From Pseudoalteromonas sp. NC201 (GTDB taxonomy: Bacteria; Pseudomonadota; Gammaproteobacteria; Enterobacterales; Alteromonadaceae), in assembly GCF_002850255.1 (NCBI RefSeq), contig NZ_CP022522.1, positions 3,037,125 through 3,101,124 of the forward strand: DNA of 64,000 nt, read 5' to 3'. The notes under the pieces are model-generated. The model saw only the letters and a list, made by a program, of their open reading frames with translations, made no database searches and had not been told where the DNA came from. The translations under genes and the position numbers were made by a program. Within the stretch, counting starts at the first letter, position 1. Each line of letters starts with the position of its first letter. Of this stretch, positions 9,002 through 15,408 are shown in pieces.

Positions 9002-9940
9002 ATGTCCAACTTTAGAATTTGGAAACTGGTTAGCCTACTGTGTGTTTTGAGCCTAATGCTGGGCTGCGAATCGAAAGAAGAACGCATCCAGCAAACCATT
9101 ACACATACACTTCAAGAAGCTTCAACAGCGATAAATACGCTGGGAACCGCCCTTGATAAAAAGCAGGTGAGAAATGCCAACCTTTTGACTGAGTATGGCA
9201 AAGTACTTAGTCAGCAAAAACCTCAGCTCAGTGAAATTGCGCAAATTATTGCCCAAGACGCAACAAGCAGTGGAACCTTATATCAGAGTTTATTGACTCG
9301 TTATCAGTCCCTCAAGTCCCCCGCTCCAAGTATGAACAGCGACGACATTATCAACCAAGCAGTGTTGTTAAAAGAAGCCGCTTCCATCAGTTTGTTCAAT
9401 GATGCGCTGACAGATCCAATCAATGTTTTAGCTGATATGTCAGATGGCAAGCTAGCGCGAGTTGGCGCTATTAGTCAGCAGGCGGAACAAGCGGCAAACG
9501 GTCAGACCAGTGTCGGCAATCAGCTTGTTGGCAATGCCAACTATGGCGAATGGCAGACTAACTCTAACGGCACTAGCTTTTGGATGTGGTATGGCATGTA
9601 TCGCATGCTTGGAGATATTGTCGGTGATGTGGAATATGGCCGCTGGAGTAAACATCGCAGATACAGTTACTACAGCGACTATGGCCGCCACAGATACACC
9701 AGTTATAAAGGCTACAAACGCCAAACTGAGCTCGCCAAACGTACTCAACAATCGTATCAACGCCAAGGCAAACAATTTACCAGTCCCTATGCCAAGAAAA
9801 AGTCTGGCGCTTCAGGGTTAAGTCGAAGTAGTAACACCCCATCAGCAGTAACTCGAAGCAGCTATTCTCGAACATCAAGCTACGGCTCTGTTCGCAATAG
9901 CTCAAGTAGAACCTCCCGTGGCGTAAGCCGGGGCAAATAG
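9002..9940 (+). CDS. Lipoprotein with basic, Ser/Tyr/Arg-rich tail
   Basis: A 312-residue protein with a lipoprotein signal: KLVSLLCVLSLMLGC, lipidated Cys at position 22, followed by Glu-Ser, which would allow outer-membrane sorting. The region at 25-150 is mostly helical in character (TLQEASTAINTLGTAL). From about 205 the sequence is rich in Tyr, Arg and Lys, and the last 40 residues are low-complexity Ser/Arg (SSYSRTSSYGSVRNSSSRTS). I do not recognise a named family. It lies 23 bases upstream of the DUF350 gene, so the two are probably cotranscribed. E. coli yjf operons with DUF350 also carry a small lipoprotein-like partner, so it may be a functional counterpart; this is inference. Confidence 0.8.
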   Translation: MSNFRIWKLVSLLCVLSLMLGCESKEERIQQTITHTLQEASTAINTLGTALDKKQVRNANLLTEYGKVLSQQKPQLSEIAQIIAQDATSSGTLYQSLLTRYQSLKSPAPSMNSDDIINQAVLLKEAASISLFNDALTDPINVLADMSDGKLARVGAISQQAEQAANGQTSVGNQLVGNANYGEWQTNSNGTSFWMWYGMYRMLGDIVGDVEYGRWSKHRRYSYYSDYGRHRYTSYKGYKRQTELAKRTQQSYQRQGKQFTSPYAKKKSGASGLSRSSNTPSAVTRSSYSRTSSYGSVRNSSSRTSRGVSRGK

Positions 9941-9963
9941 CGCATATATAGCGGAGTTAACAC

Positions 9964-10863
9964 ATGTACCAATTTAACGGATTAACAGCTTGGACTTTTC
10001 AAGCATTGCTAATAGATATGGCGGTGATCGTCGCGTTATTTGTTAGCTTAAAATACATCAAAGGTTGGGTATCTAACCTTCATGCAAACGATGAAATCAC
10101 AGAAAAAGACAACTTTGCATTTGGCCTCAGTTTTGCTGGTGGTTTAGCAGGTCTGGCCATTGTAATTTCAGGTATTTCAAGTGGTGCTTTTGCCAGTTCT
10201 TTAGCTCAAGAAGCGCTACAAATGGCAGGCTATGGTATCGTTGGTATCATCCTTATCAAGCTCGGTCACTTTTTCCAAGACAAAGTCGCGCTACGCAAGG
10301 TAAACCTCCATGACGAAATCGTTAAAGGTAATGTCACCTCAGCACTGATTGACTTTGGCCATGTGGTGAGCGTTGCCATTGTGATCCGCTCAGCTCTACT
10401 TTGGGTACTCACAGAAGGCTGGTATGGCTTACCTATTGTGGTTGCAGCCTTCATTATTGGTAATATTTGTATGCTGCTTGTGAGCCAATACCGAGTACAA
10501 CTATTCAAGCGCACCAACAAAAGCGGCGACTGTTTACAGCAGGCAATCAAAGACAACAATATCGCGGTTGGGATCCGCTACGCGGGCTTTTTAATCGGCT
10601 CGGCTCTGGCACTGACTGCAGCGTCCGGTTTAGCGCCGTATGTAGCTGACAATATTAACTCAAGCCTACTTTACTGGAGTATTGCAGCACTGGGTAGCAT
10701 TGTGCTTTTCATCGTCTTACACCTCGTTATGATAAAAATTATTCTGGCAGGTAAAGATATTTCCGATGAAGTGAACAGACAAAAGAATATTGGTGTTGCT
10801 GCAATTTCAGCCGCGCTTTCTTTTGCGATTGGTACGACTATGGCAAGTTTGTTAGGTGCATAA
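9964..10863 (+). CDS. DUF350 inner-membrane protein
   Basis: A 299-residue integral membrane protein with about eight hydrophobic segments arranged as a repeated four-helix unit, typical of the DUF350 (YjfL-like) family. Characteristic stretches are FGLSFAGGLAGLAIVISG near residue 54 and the related GIRYAGFLIGSALALTAASG near 203, followed in each half by an HFFQDK- or MIKIILAGKDI-type segment. The ribosome site GGAG is well placed. The next gene starts three bases after the stop, so the two are tightly linked. DUF350 genes commonly neighbour PspA-like and polyamine-related genes; their biochemical role is not established. Confidence 0.92.
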   Translation: MYQFNGLTAWTFQALLIDMAVIVALFVSLKYIKGWVSNLHANDEITEKDNFAFGLSFAGGLAGLAIVISGISSGAFASSLAQEALQMAGYGIVGIILIKLGHFFQDKVALRKVNLHDEIVKGNVTSALIDFGHVVSVAIVIRSALLWVLTEGWYGLPIVVAAFIIGNICMLLVSQYRVQLFKRTNKSGDCLQQAIKDNNIAVGIRYAGFLIGSALALTAASGLAPYVADNINSSLLYWSIAALGSIVLFIVLHLVMIKIILAGKDISDEVNRQKNIGVAAISAALSFAIGTTMASLLGA

Positions 10864-10866
10864 CCC

Positions 10867-12603
10867 TTGAGCGCATCTGCACCACAAACTTCAGCAAGAG
10901 TGACCGGCAACTGGTCGTTGTTTGGTCACGACACCCTACTTATTGGCGTCATGGCCATTTTGGCCGGTTGCGGCCTAATCTACGAATATTTACTCTCTCA
11001 TTATGCTGGTCGCGTTTTAGGCTCTGTAGAAAGCGCGATTTATGCCATGATAGGCACTATGATCGTGGCCATGGGCATTGGCGCATTTTTAGCACGCTGG
11101 TTCAAGGATCCTTTTACCGCTTTTGCATGGCTTGAAAGCCTAATCGCGCTACTCGGCATGAGCAGTATTTTGGTGATCGCCAGTGTTATTGCACTTACCT
11201 ATACCCTGCCCCACACGCTTTCTAGCCTTTACAGCCTGCCTCCCGATAGTGTCTTAGATGGCATGCCATTTGCGCAATTACAAGCATTTGCCCGATTTTT
11301 ACCTTATGTTTTCGGCCTCATTCTAGGCATTTTAATTGGCATGGAAATTCCGCTGATTGCTAGGATCCGTCAACAAGTGTATGGCCGCTTCCTTGAAAAT
11401 AACGCAGGTACCATTTACGGTGCAGATTATATCGGTGCTGGTGTTGGTGCTGCCATTTGGGTCACGATTATGCTTGCGCTGCCAATAATGCAAGCAGCAG
11501 CGTGGACTGCGCTATTTAATATCATTGCAGGACTTATCTTCCTATGGCGTTACCATGCTCATGTCCGCTTCGCTAAGCTGCTGTTTGCTTGCCACTTTGT
11601 TCTACTTGGTATCTTTTTTGTCATCCTGAGCCATGGCTCTCTTTGGATGAAAGACCTCAGCAATGTGCTATACAAAGACAAGGTGATCTATTCAGAATCA
11701 ACTAAGTATCAACATGTTGTCATCACTGAGCGATTGAGCCGCGCACAACCGATGCCAATTAACGATTTATTCTTAAATGGTCGATTACAGTTTTCATCTG
11801 TAGATGAACAGATCTATCACACTATGCTCGTTTATCCTGCAATGCTGGCTTCTAACCGGCGCGAAAAGGTATTAATCATTGGCGGCGGAGATGGTCTGGC
11901 ACTTCGAGATGTACTGGAATGGCCTGTTGAAAATGCAACCTTAATCGATTTGGATGGACAACTACTTTCGTTATTTGGACTACAAGGGCAGCCCTACCCA
12001 GCTAGACCACATATCACCAGTCAATTAACCCGCTTGAATGGCAACGCCTTAAACGATCCAAGAGCAACGGTTATCGTTGCAGATGCATTTTTAGAAGTAG
12101 AAAAAATGCTCGACCAAGGTAGACAATTTGACACCATCATTATCGACTTACCTGACCCTAATCACCCCGATTTGAATAAACTATATAGCGACTACTTTTA
12201 TAATCATGTGCGTCAATTACTGGCACCCGATGGTGCACTCGCTATTCAGTCAACATCTCCCTATCACGCCAAAAAAGCGTTTATTAGCATAGCTAAAACG
12301 GTAAAGCATGCCGGGTTTACGCATGTTGAGCAATATCAGCAGAATATTCCCTCATTTGGCCAGTGGGGATGGACAATCGCAACGAGAACAGGACAACCAG
12401 CAAGTGCTAGGATCCGGTCGGTCGAGTCTTTGCCTGTTCCAAGTAACTGGATAAACAAAGAGTATTTACTCGCGACGTTCGCCTTCCCAAATCGCTTTTT
12501 TGACGGAGCAAAAGATATTGAAGTCAACCAGTTAGGAACGGGCAGACTATACGATTATTATCGCCAAGCATGGCAAACAGAAGATGAGTTGTATAAAAAT
12601 TAG
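10867..12603 (+). CDS. Membrane-embedded spermidine synthase-like protein
   Basis: A 578-residue protein made of an N-terminal membrane part (about seven hydrophobic segments, residues 20-255) and a C-terminal aminopropyltransferase-type Rossmann domain (about 285-540). The cofactor motif IIGGGDGLALRD is at about 337-348, and DLPDPNHPDLNKLYS resembles the catalytic loop of spermidine synthases. The likely reaction is transfer of an aminopropyl group, or a related alkylation, using decarboxylated S-adenosylmethionine; the true acceptor is unknown. The start appears to be TTG, since the next ATG lies inside the first membrane helix; a GTG at 10897 is an alternative. It is joined to the DUF350 gene with a three-base gap. 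Confidence 0.88.
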   Translation: MSASAPQTSARVTGNWSLFGHDTLLIGVMAILAGCGLIYEYLLSHYAGRVLGSVESAIYAMIGTMIVAMGIGAFLARWFKDPFTAFAWLESLIALLGMSSILVIASVIALTYTLPHTLSSLYSLPPDSVLDGMPFAQLQAFARFLPYVFGLILGILIGMEIPLIARIRQQVYGRFLENNAGTIYGADYIGAGVGAAIWVTIMLALPIMQAAAWTALFNIIAGLIFLWRYHAHVRFAKLLFACHFVLLGIFFVILSHGSLWMKDLSNVLYKDKVIYSESTKYQHVVITERLSRAQPMPINDLFLNGRLQFSSVDEQIYHTMLVYPAMLASNRREKVLIIGGGDGLALRDVLEWPVENATLIDLDGQLLSLFGLQGQPYPARPHITSQLTRLNGNALNDPRATVIVADAFLEVEKMLDQGRQFDTIIIDLPDPNHPDLNKLYSDYFYNHVRQLLAPDGALAIQSTSPYHAKKAFISIAKTVKHAGFTHVEQYQQNIPSFGQWGWTIATRTGQPASARIRSVESLPVPSNWINKEYLLATFAFPNRFFDGAKDIEVNQLGTGRLYDYYRQAWQTEDELYKN

Positions 12604-12613
12604 CGCACGGTCA

Positions 12614-12664
12614 TTGACATATTATGTCTTACGTGCAACTCTTAACTCAGACATAATATGTCAA
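12614..12664. promoter_or_regulatory. Paired 13-bp palindromes ahead of the DUF2170-pspA genes
   Basis: GACATATTATGTC (12616-12628) and GACATAATATGTC (12650-12662) are each palindromes around one central A/T base. Together they form a perfect 16-base inverted repeat (12614-12629 with 12649-12664) around a 19-base spacer. Centre-to-centre distance is 34 bases, about three helical turns. There is no T-run on either side, so a terminator is unlikely. A pair of operator sites for a dimeric regulator is the best reading, and the right-hand site could cover a -10 element (CATAAT). The regulator is not known; the small protein at 14504 is a candidate. Confidence 0.65.
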
Positions 12665-12684
12665 AACAAAAAAGGTAAATGAAG

Positions 12685-13098
12685 ATGGAATTAAATGAAC
12701 TATCAATCAAATTAGCATCATTTGAAACAGAAGGTGCTAACTTCGAATCATTCTTAATCGCCAATGAAGGCGAGCAAGATGTATTGCAAGTGATTGTTGA
12801 CGGAAATGACGAATTACCAATTTTTGTGACTCAGACTGAAGAACAACTTGTATGCATTAGTTACCTATTTAAAGAGAATGAGGTAAAGCCTGAGTTGCTA
12901 AACGAGTTAAATGAAGCACTATTAAAACTGAATGTGCCGATCCCGCTGAGTGCGTTTGCTAAAATTGATGAGCAGTATGCGATATTTGGTGCTCTAGCCG
13001 TTTCCTCCTCAATTGATGAGATCACGCACGAACTGGTCACCCTCGCGGACAATGCAATCGAAGCATTGGAAGCCGTGACTGTGTATTTGAATGAATAA
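12685..13098 (+). CDS. DUF2170 (YjfI-like) protein
   Basis: A small acidic protein of 137 residues that fits the DUF2170 family (E. coli YjfI), whose gene is usually next to a PspA-like gene, as here (16 bases upstream of it). Visible features are LASFETEGANFESFLIANEGEQD near the N terminus and PIPLSAFAKIDEQYAIFGALA in the middle. No signal peptide or membrane segment is seen. An ATG two codons upstream (12679) is only three bases from AAAGG, so the ATG at 12685 is preferred; either is possible. The molecular role is unknown, although a PspA partner or regulator is plausible from its constant neighbour. Confidence 0.82.
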   Translation: MELNELSIKLASFETEGANFESFLIANEGEQDVLQVIVDGNDELPIFVTQTEEQLVCISYLFKENEVKPELLNELNEALLKLNVPIPLSAFAKIDEQYAIFGALAVSSSIDEITHELVTLADNAIEALEAVTVYLNE

Positions 13099-13113
13099 TA
13101 TTGGAGTTGTGAA

Positions 13114-13803
13114 ATGAGTATTTTAAAGAAATTATTTACTGCTGTTCGTGGTGGCGCTAGAGAAGTTGGTGAGTCAATTGTTGACGCAAATGGCATTCGT
13201 ATTTTTGAGCAAGAAATTGCTGACGCACAAAACGCATTAGCTAAAGCCAAAAAGAACTTAACAGAAGTAATGGCGAAAGAGATGCAGACAAAACGCAAAT
13301 TAGCTGCACTTGACGAAAGCATTATCGAGCATGAAAACTATGCTGGACAAGCGCTGGAAAAAGGTAACGAAGCTTTAGCGGTAGAAATTGCAGAGAAAAT
13401 CGGTGAATTTGAAGTTGAGCGCGCAGAGCACCAGCAAGTGCTAGACGGTTTTAGTAAACATGTGATCCTGTTAAAACAGCAAATTAAAGAAGCTGAAAAA
13501 ACGATTAAAGAAAACCAGCGCCAACTAACAATGGTAAAAACCACAGACAGCGTTCAAAAAGCAACCATGGCAGTAAACAGTACGCTAAATACCAATACGT
13601 CATCTATGGTAAATGCACGTCAGTCGCTTGAGCGTATCAAGCAACGCCAGCAAGATAGGCAAGATCAACTGGCTGCGGCAAAAGAGCTTGAAGCCGCTGC
13701 AACGGGTGCAGATCTAAAAGCCAAAATGGCAGAAGCTGGAATTGGCTCTACGCAAAAGAGTAATGATATTCTTGAACGTATTAGAGCGAAACAAAGCAAC
13801 TAA
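13114..13803 (+). CDS. PspA/IM30-family protein (YjfJ-like)
   Basis: A 229-residue protein of the PspA/IM30 (ESCRT-III-like) family, which forms large membrane-bound assemblies that stabilise the inner membrane under stress. It starts with an amphipathic helix (SILKKLFTAVRGGARE), continues as long charged coiled coil (residues 25-145, 155-195), and ends with a short helix, GIGSTQKSNDILERIRAKQ. The family is clear, but the neighbours are those of YjfJ (DUF2170 before it) rather than pspBC. The ribosome site is GGAG. No PspF or sigma-54 promoter motif was found upstream. Confidence 0.93.
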   Translation: MSILKKLFTAVRGGAREVGESIVDANGIRIFEQEIADAQNALAKAKKNLTEVMAKEMQTKRKLAALDESIIEHENYAGQALEKGNEALAVEIAEKIGEFEVERAEHQQVLDGFSKHVILLKQQIKEAEKTIKENQRQLTMVKTTDSVQKATMAVNSTLNTNTSSMVNARQSLERIKQRQQDRQDQLAAAKELEAAATGADLKAKMAEAGIGSTQKSNDILERIRAKQSN

Positions 13804-13817
13804 TATTTGCCGAATAG

Positions 13818-13842
13818 AAAAAGGAGGCCTCGCCTCCTTTTT
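13818..13842 (+). terminator. Terminator after pspA
   Basis: AAAAAGGAGGC (13818-13828) pairs perfectly with GCCTCCTTTTT (13832-13842) over a three-base loop, with the T-run in the stem. It lies 27 bases before the start of the next gene, so it probably reduces rather than abolishes expression of the two genes downstream. Confidence 0.9.
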
Positions 13843-13868
13843 ACCCTTTTTGATTATGTAGGTGCATT

Positions 13869-14507
13869 ATGTTTGGCTTTTTTAAATCAAAAAAAACTCC
13901 TGAGCGACAACTTACTCATGCAAAAGATCTGCAAGTTGGAGACATGCTCACCATCATCGATTCGTTCGCTTACCCTAGCTGGCTCAAGGGACAAACCCTC
14001 AAAGTTGTTGGCGTACAAACTTACCAATTTGAACGCAGCGCTGCATATGAATTTGTTCTCGAAAGTGATTCAGGTAACATTACTTTTTTGCAAATTGAAC
14101 AAAGTGACGGTGAGGAATACGCGAATTTCTCTATCAAAATCCAAAGAGAAGACGTCGATGCTATTTTTACGCTTGATGAATTTGCGCGTATTTTCGATGA
14201 AGAAGCACTGACCCACATCGACACCCACGCTACTCCGGAGATTTTCGAGCGATTTTTAGGTAAAAGCTATCAACAAAGTGAAGCGCCCTACGTTTGCTAT
14301 TTTTACGATAGCGATTATCGCGGTCGCGCCTTGCCACGCTATCAAGATGAAAGTGGCGAAGTATGTGAAGTTATCGAGTTACTTAGTCCTGACGAAAAGT
14401 TCGCTATCAATATCGAGATCTGGGATGGGGGGGAAACTGACGTGTCACTAACCATGTGTCGCCCACTGAGCGATATTGTCGACCTATTTCCTGGAGCTAA
14501 CTCGTGA
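13869..14507 (+). CDS. DUF4178-like protein
   Basis: A 212-residue soluble acidic protein. The first half has the pattern of DUF4178 domains: LQVGDMLTI at about 21-29, LKVVGVQTYQF near 44, then YEFVLESDSGNITFLQIE near 60. The second half (YVCYFYDSDYRGRALPRYQD, EIWDGGETDVSLTMCRPL) is unassigned; DUF2491 (YjfK), the usual third gene of the yjf operon, is an alternative name. It is probably cytosolic. It follows pspA across a terminator and overlaps the next gene by four bases. DUF4178, PspA, DUF350 and spermidine-synthase-like proteins are known to co-occur, which supports the call. Confidence 0.6.
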   Translation: MFGFFKSKKTPERQLTHAKDLQVGDMLTIIDSFAYPSWLKGQTLKVVGVQTYQFERSAAYEFVLESDSGNITFLQIEQSDGEEYANFSIKIQREDVDAIFTLDEFARIFDEEALTHIDTHATPEIFERFLGKSYQQSEAPYVCYFYDSDYRGRALPRYQDESGEVCEVIELLSPDEKFAINIEIWDGGETDVSLTMCRPLSDIVDLFPGANS

Positions 14508-14830
14508 CCACAAGAGAAGACAAGTGGAAACGTCAAGAAGTGGCATTGAGGGCCACACAAATGGCCTTCGATTTAACCACGGAAGTACAAAAAAGTATTA
14601 AAAAGCAGGCGATAGACGAAGAGCTAACGCCATCCGATATGATCAGAAAGATCCTTGATTTAGAAGTTAAATCGAAGAAAACTCGGCAACGCTTATCCTT
14701 CAATCTAACCGATGAAGAAATCGCACTACTGGCGGAACGTTTTGGCGTTGACCCTAATGACAAACGGGCTGTAAAGCAACAGGTCGCCAATATGCTACTC
14801 AGTCGCTATACAGAAAATAAAGGAAAATAA
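14504..14830 (+). CDS. Small protein, candidate tandem ribbon-helix-helix regulator
   Basis: A 108-residue basic protein starting at GTG within GTGA, so it overlaps the previous stop by four bases and is probably translationally coupled. It shows two similar halves: residues 14-54 (ALRATQMAFDLTTEVQKSIK, then TPSDMIRKIL) and 62-102 (RQRLSFNLTDEEIALLAERF, then KQQVANMLLSRY). Each half has a short strand-like segment, a helix, a turn and a second helix, the order seen in ribbon-helix-helix DNA-binding proteins. A tandem copy could bind a palindrome as a monomer. This reading is from pattern only; a non-DNA-binding helical protein is the alternative. Confidence 0.6.
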   Translation: MTTREDKWKRQEVALRATQMAFDLTTEVQKSIKKQAIDEELTPSDMIRKILDLEVKSKKTRQRLSFNLTDEEIALLAERFGVDPNDKRAVKQQVANMLLSRYTENKGK

Positions 14831-14872
14831 TTGGCTGTATTTATGTAGATTGTTGCTCCATTAACTGCGTAT

Positions 14873-14908
14873 GGCGCTACGTTTATTCAAGCTATATGCC
14901 GTAGCGCC
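14873..14908. terminator. Stem-loop between convergent genes
   Basis: GGCGCTACG (14873-14881) pairs perfectly with CGTAGCGCC (14900-14908) around an 18-base loop. There is no T-run, so it may act as a roadblock or RNA end-processing signal rather than a classic terminator. It sits between the ribbon-helix-helix candidate and the FKBP gene. Confidence 0.5.
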
Positions 14909-14928
14909 TTACACAACAATAACACTGA

Positions 14929-15408
14929 TCACTCTACCGCGAGCAGCTCAACTTCAAACACTAATAACGAACCCGGTTCGATTTTACCTGCAGCACGGTC
15001 ACCATAGCCTAAGTCTGGACCAATCCAAAAGCGGTATTTATCCCCTTCGCTCATCAACTGCACACCTTCGGTCCAACCCGGGATCACTTGATTAAGTCCA
15101 AAGCTGATGGGTTGGTCACGCAGTACCGAACTGTCGAATACGGAGCCATCAAGTAAAGTACCATGATAATGCACTTTAACTTTGCTCGTTGCATTTGGCT
15201 GTTTGCCACCGTCAGTTTGAGTGATTATTTCGTACTGAAGACCTGAGTCAGTTTTATGTACCTCTGTGCGCTTTTCGTTTTCTTTCAAAAAGTCAGCCGC
15301 TTGAATTCGATTAAACTGCGCAAGCTGCTTTTGTTTCTGACCACCACGAAAAAACACCACTGCAATCACCAGTGCAACAATAACGAGGATAATATTAGTT
15401 GTCGTCAT
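14929..15408 (-). CDS. Membrane-anchored FKBP-type peptidyl-prolyl isomerase
   Basis: A 159-residue protein with an N-terminal membrane anchor (NIILVIVALVIAVVFF) and a C-terminal FKBP domain: VKVHYHGTLLDGSVFDSS, VIPGWTEGVQLMSEGDK, and LGYGDRAAGKIEPGSLLVFEVELL. It should catalyse cis-trans isomerisation of Xaa-Pro bonds, with the domain facing the periplasm if the anchor is a plain signal anchor. The ATG at 15408 has AAGGAG nine bases upstream and overlaps the end of the Lon-like gene by 14 bases; a longer frame from 15432 would reach further into that gene and is less likely. Confidence 0.88.
   Translation of the reverse strand: MTTTNIILVIVALVIAVVFFRGGQKQKQLAQFNRIQAADFLKENEKRTEVHKTDSGLQYEIITQTDGGKQPNATSKVKVHYHGTLLDGSVFDSSVLRDQPISFGLNQVIPGWTEGVQLMSEGDKYRFWIGPDLGYGDRAAGKIEPGSLLVFEVELLAVE

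Noticed and set aside
12614..12664. Inverted repeat as a rho-independent terminator of the spermidine-synthase-like gene
   Set aside because: No T-run follows on either strand, the loop is long, and each arm is itself a palindrome.
13807..14211. 134-codon frame overlapping the DUF4178-like gene
   Set aside because: It starts inside the pspA terminator and shares the DNA of a better-supported frame; the translation has no domain pattern.
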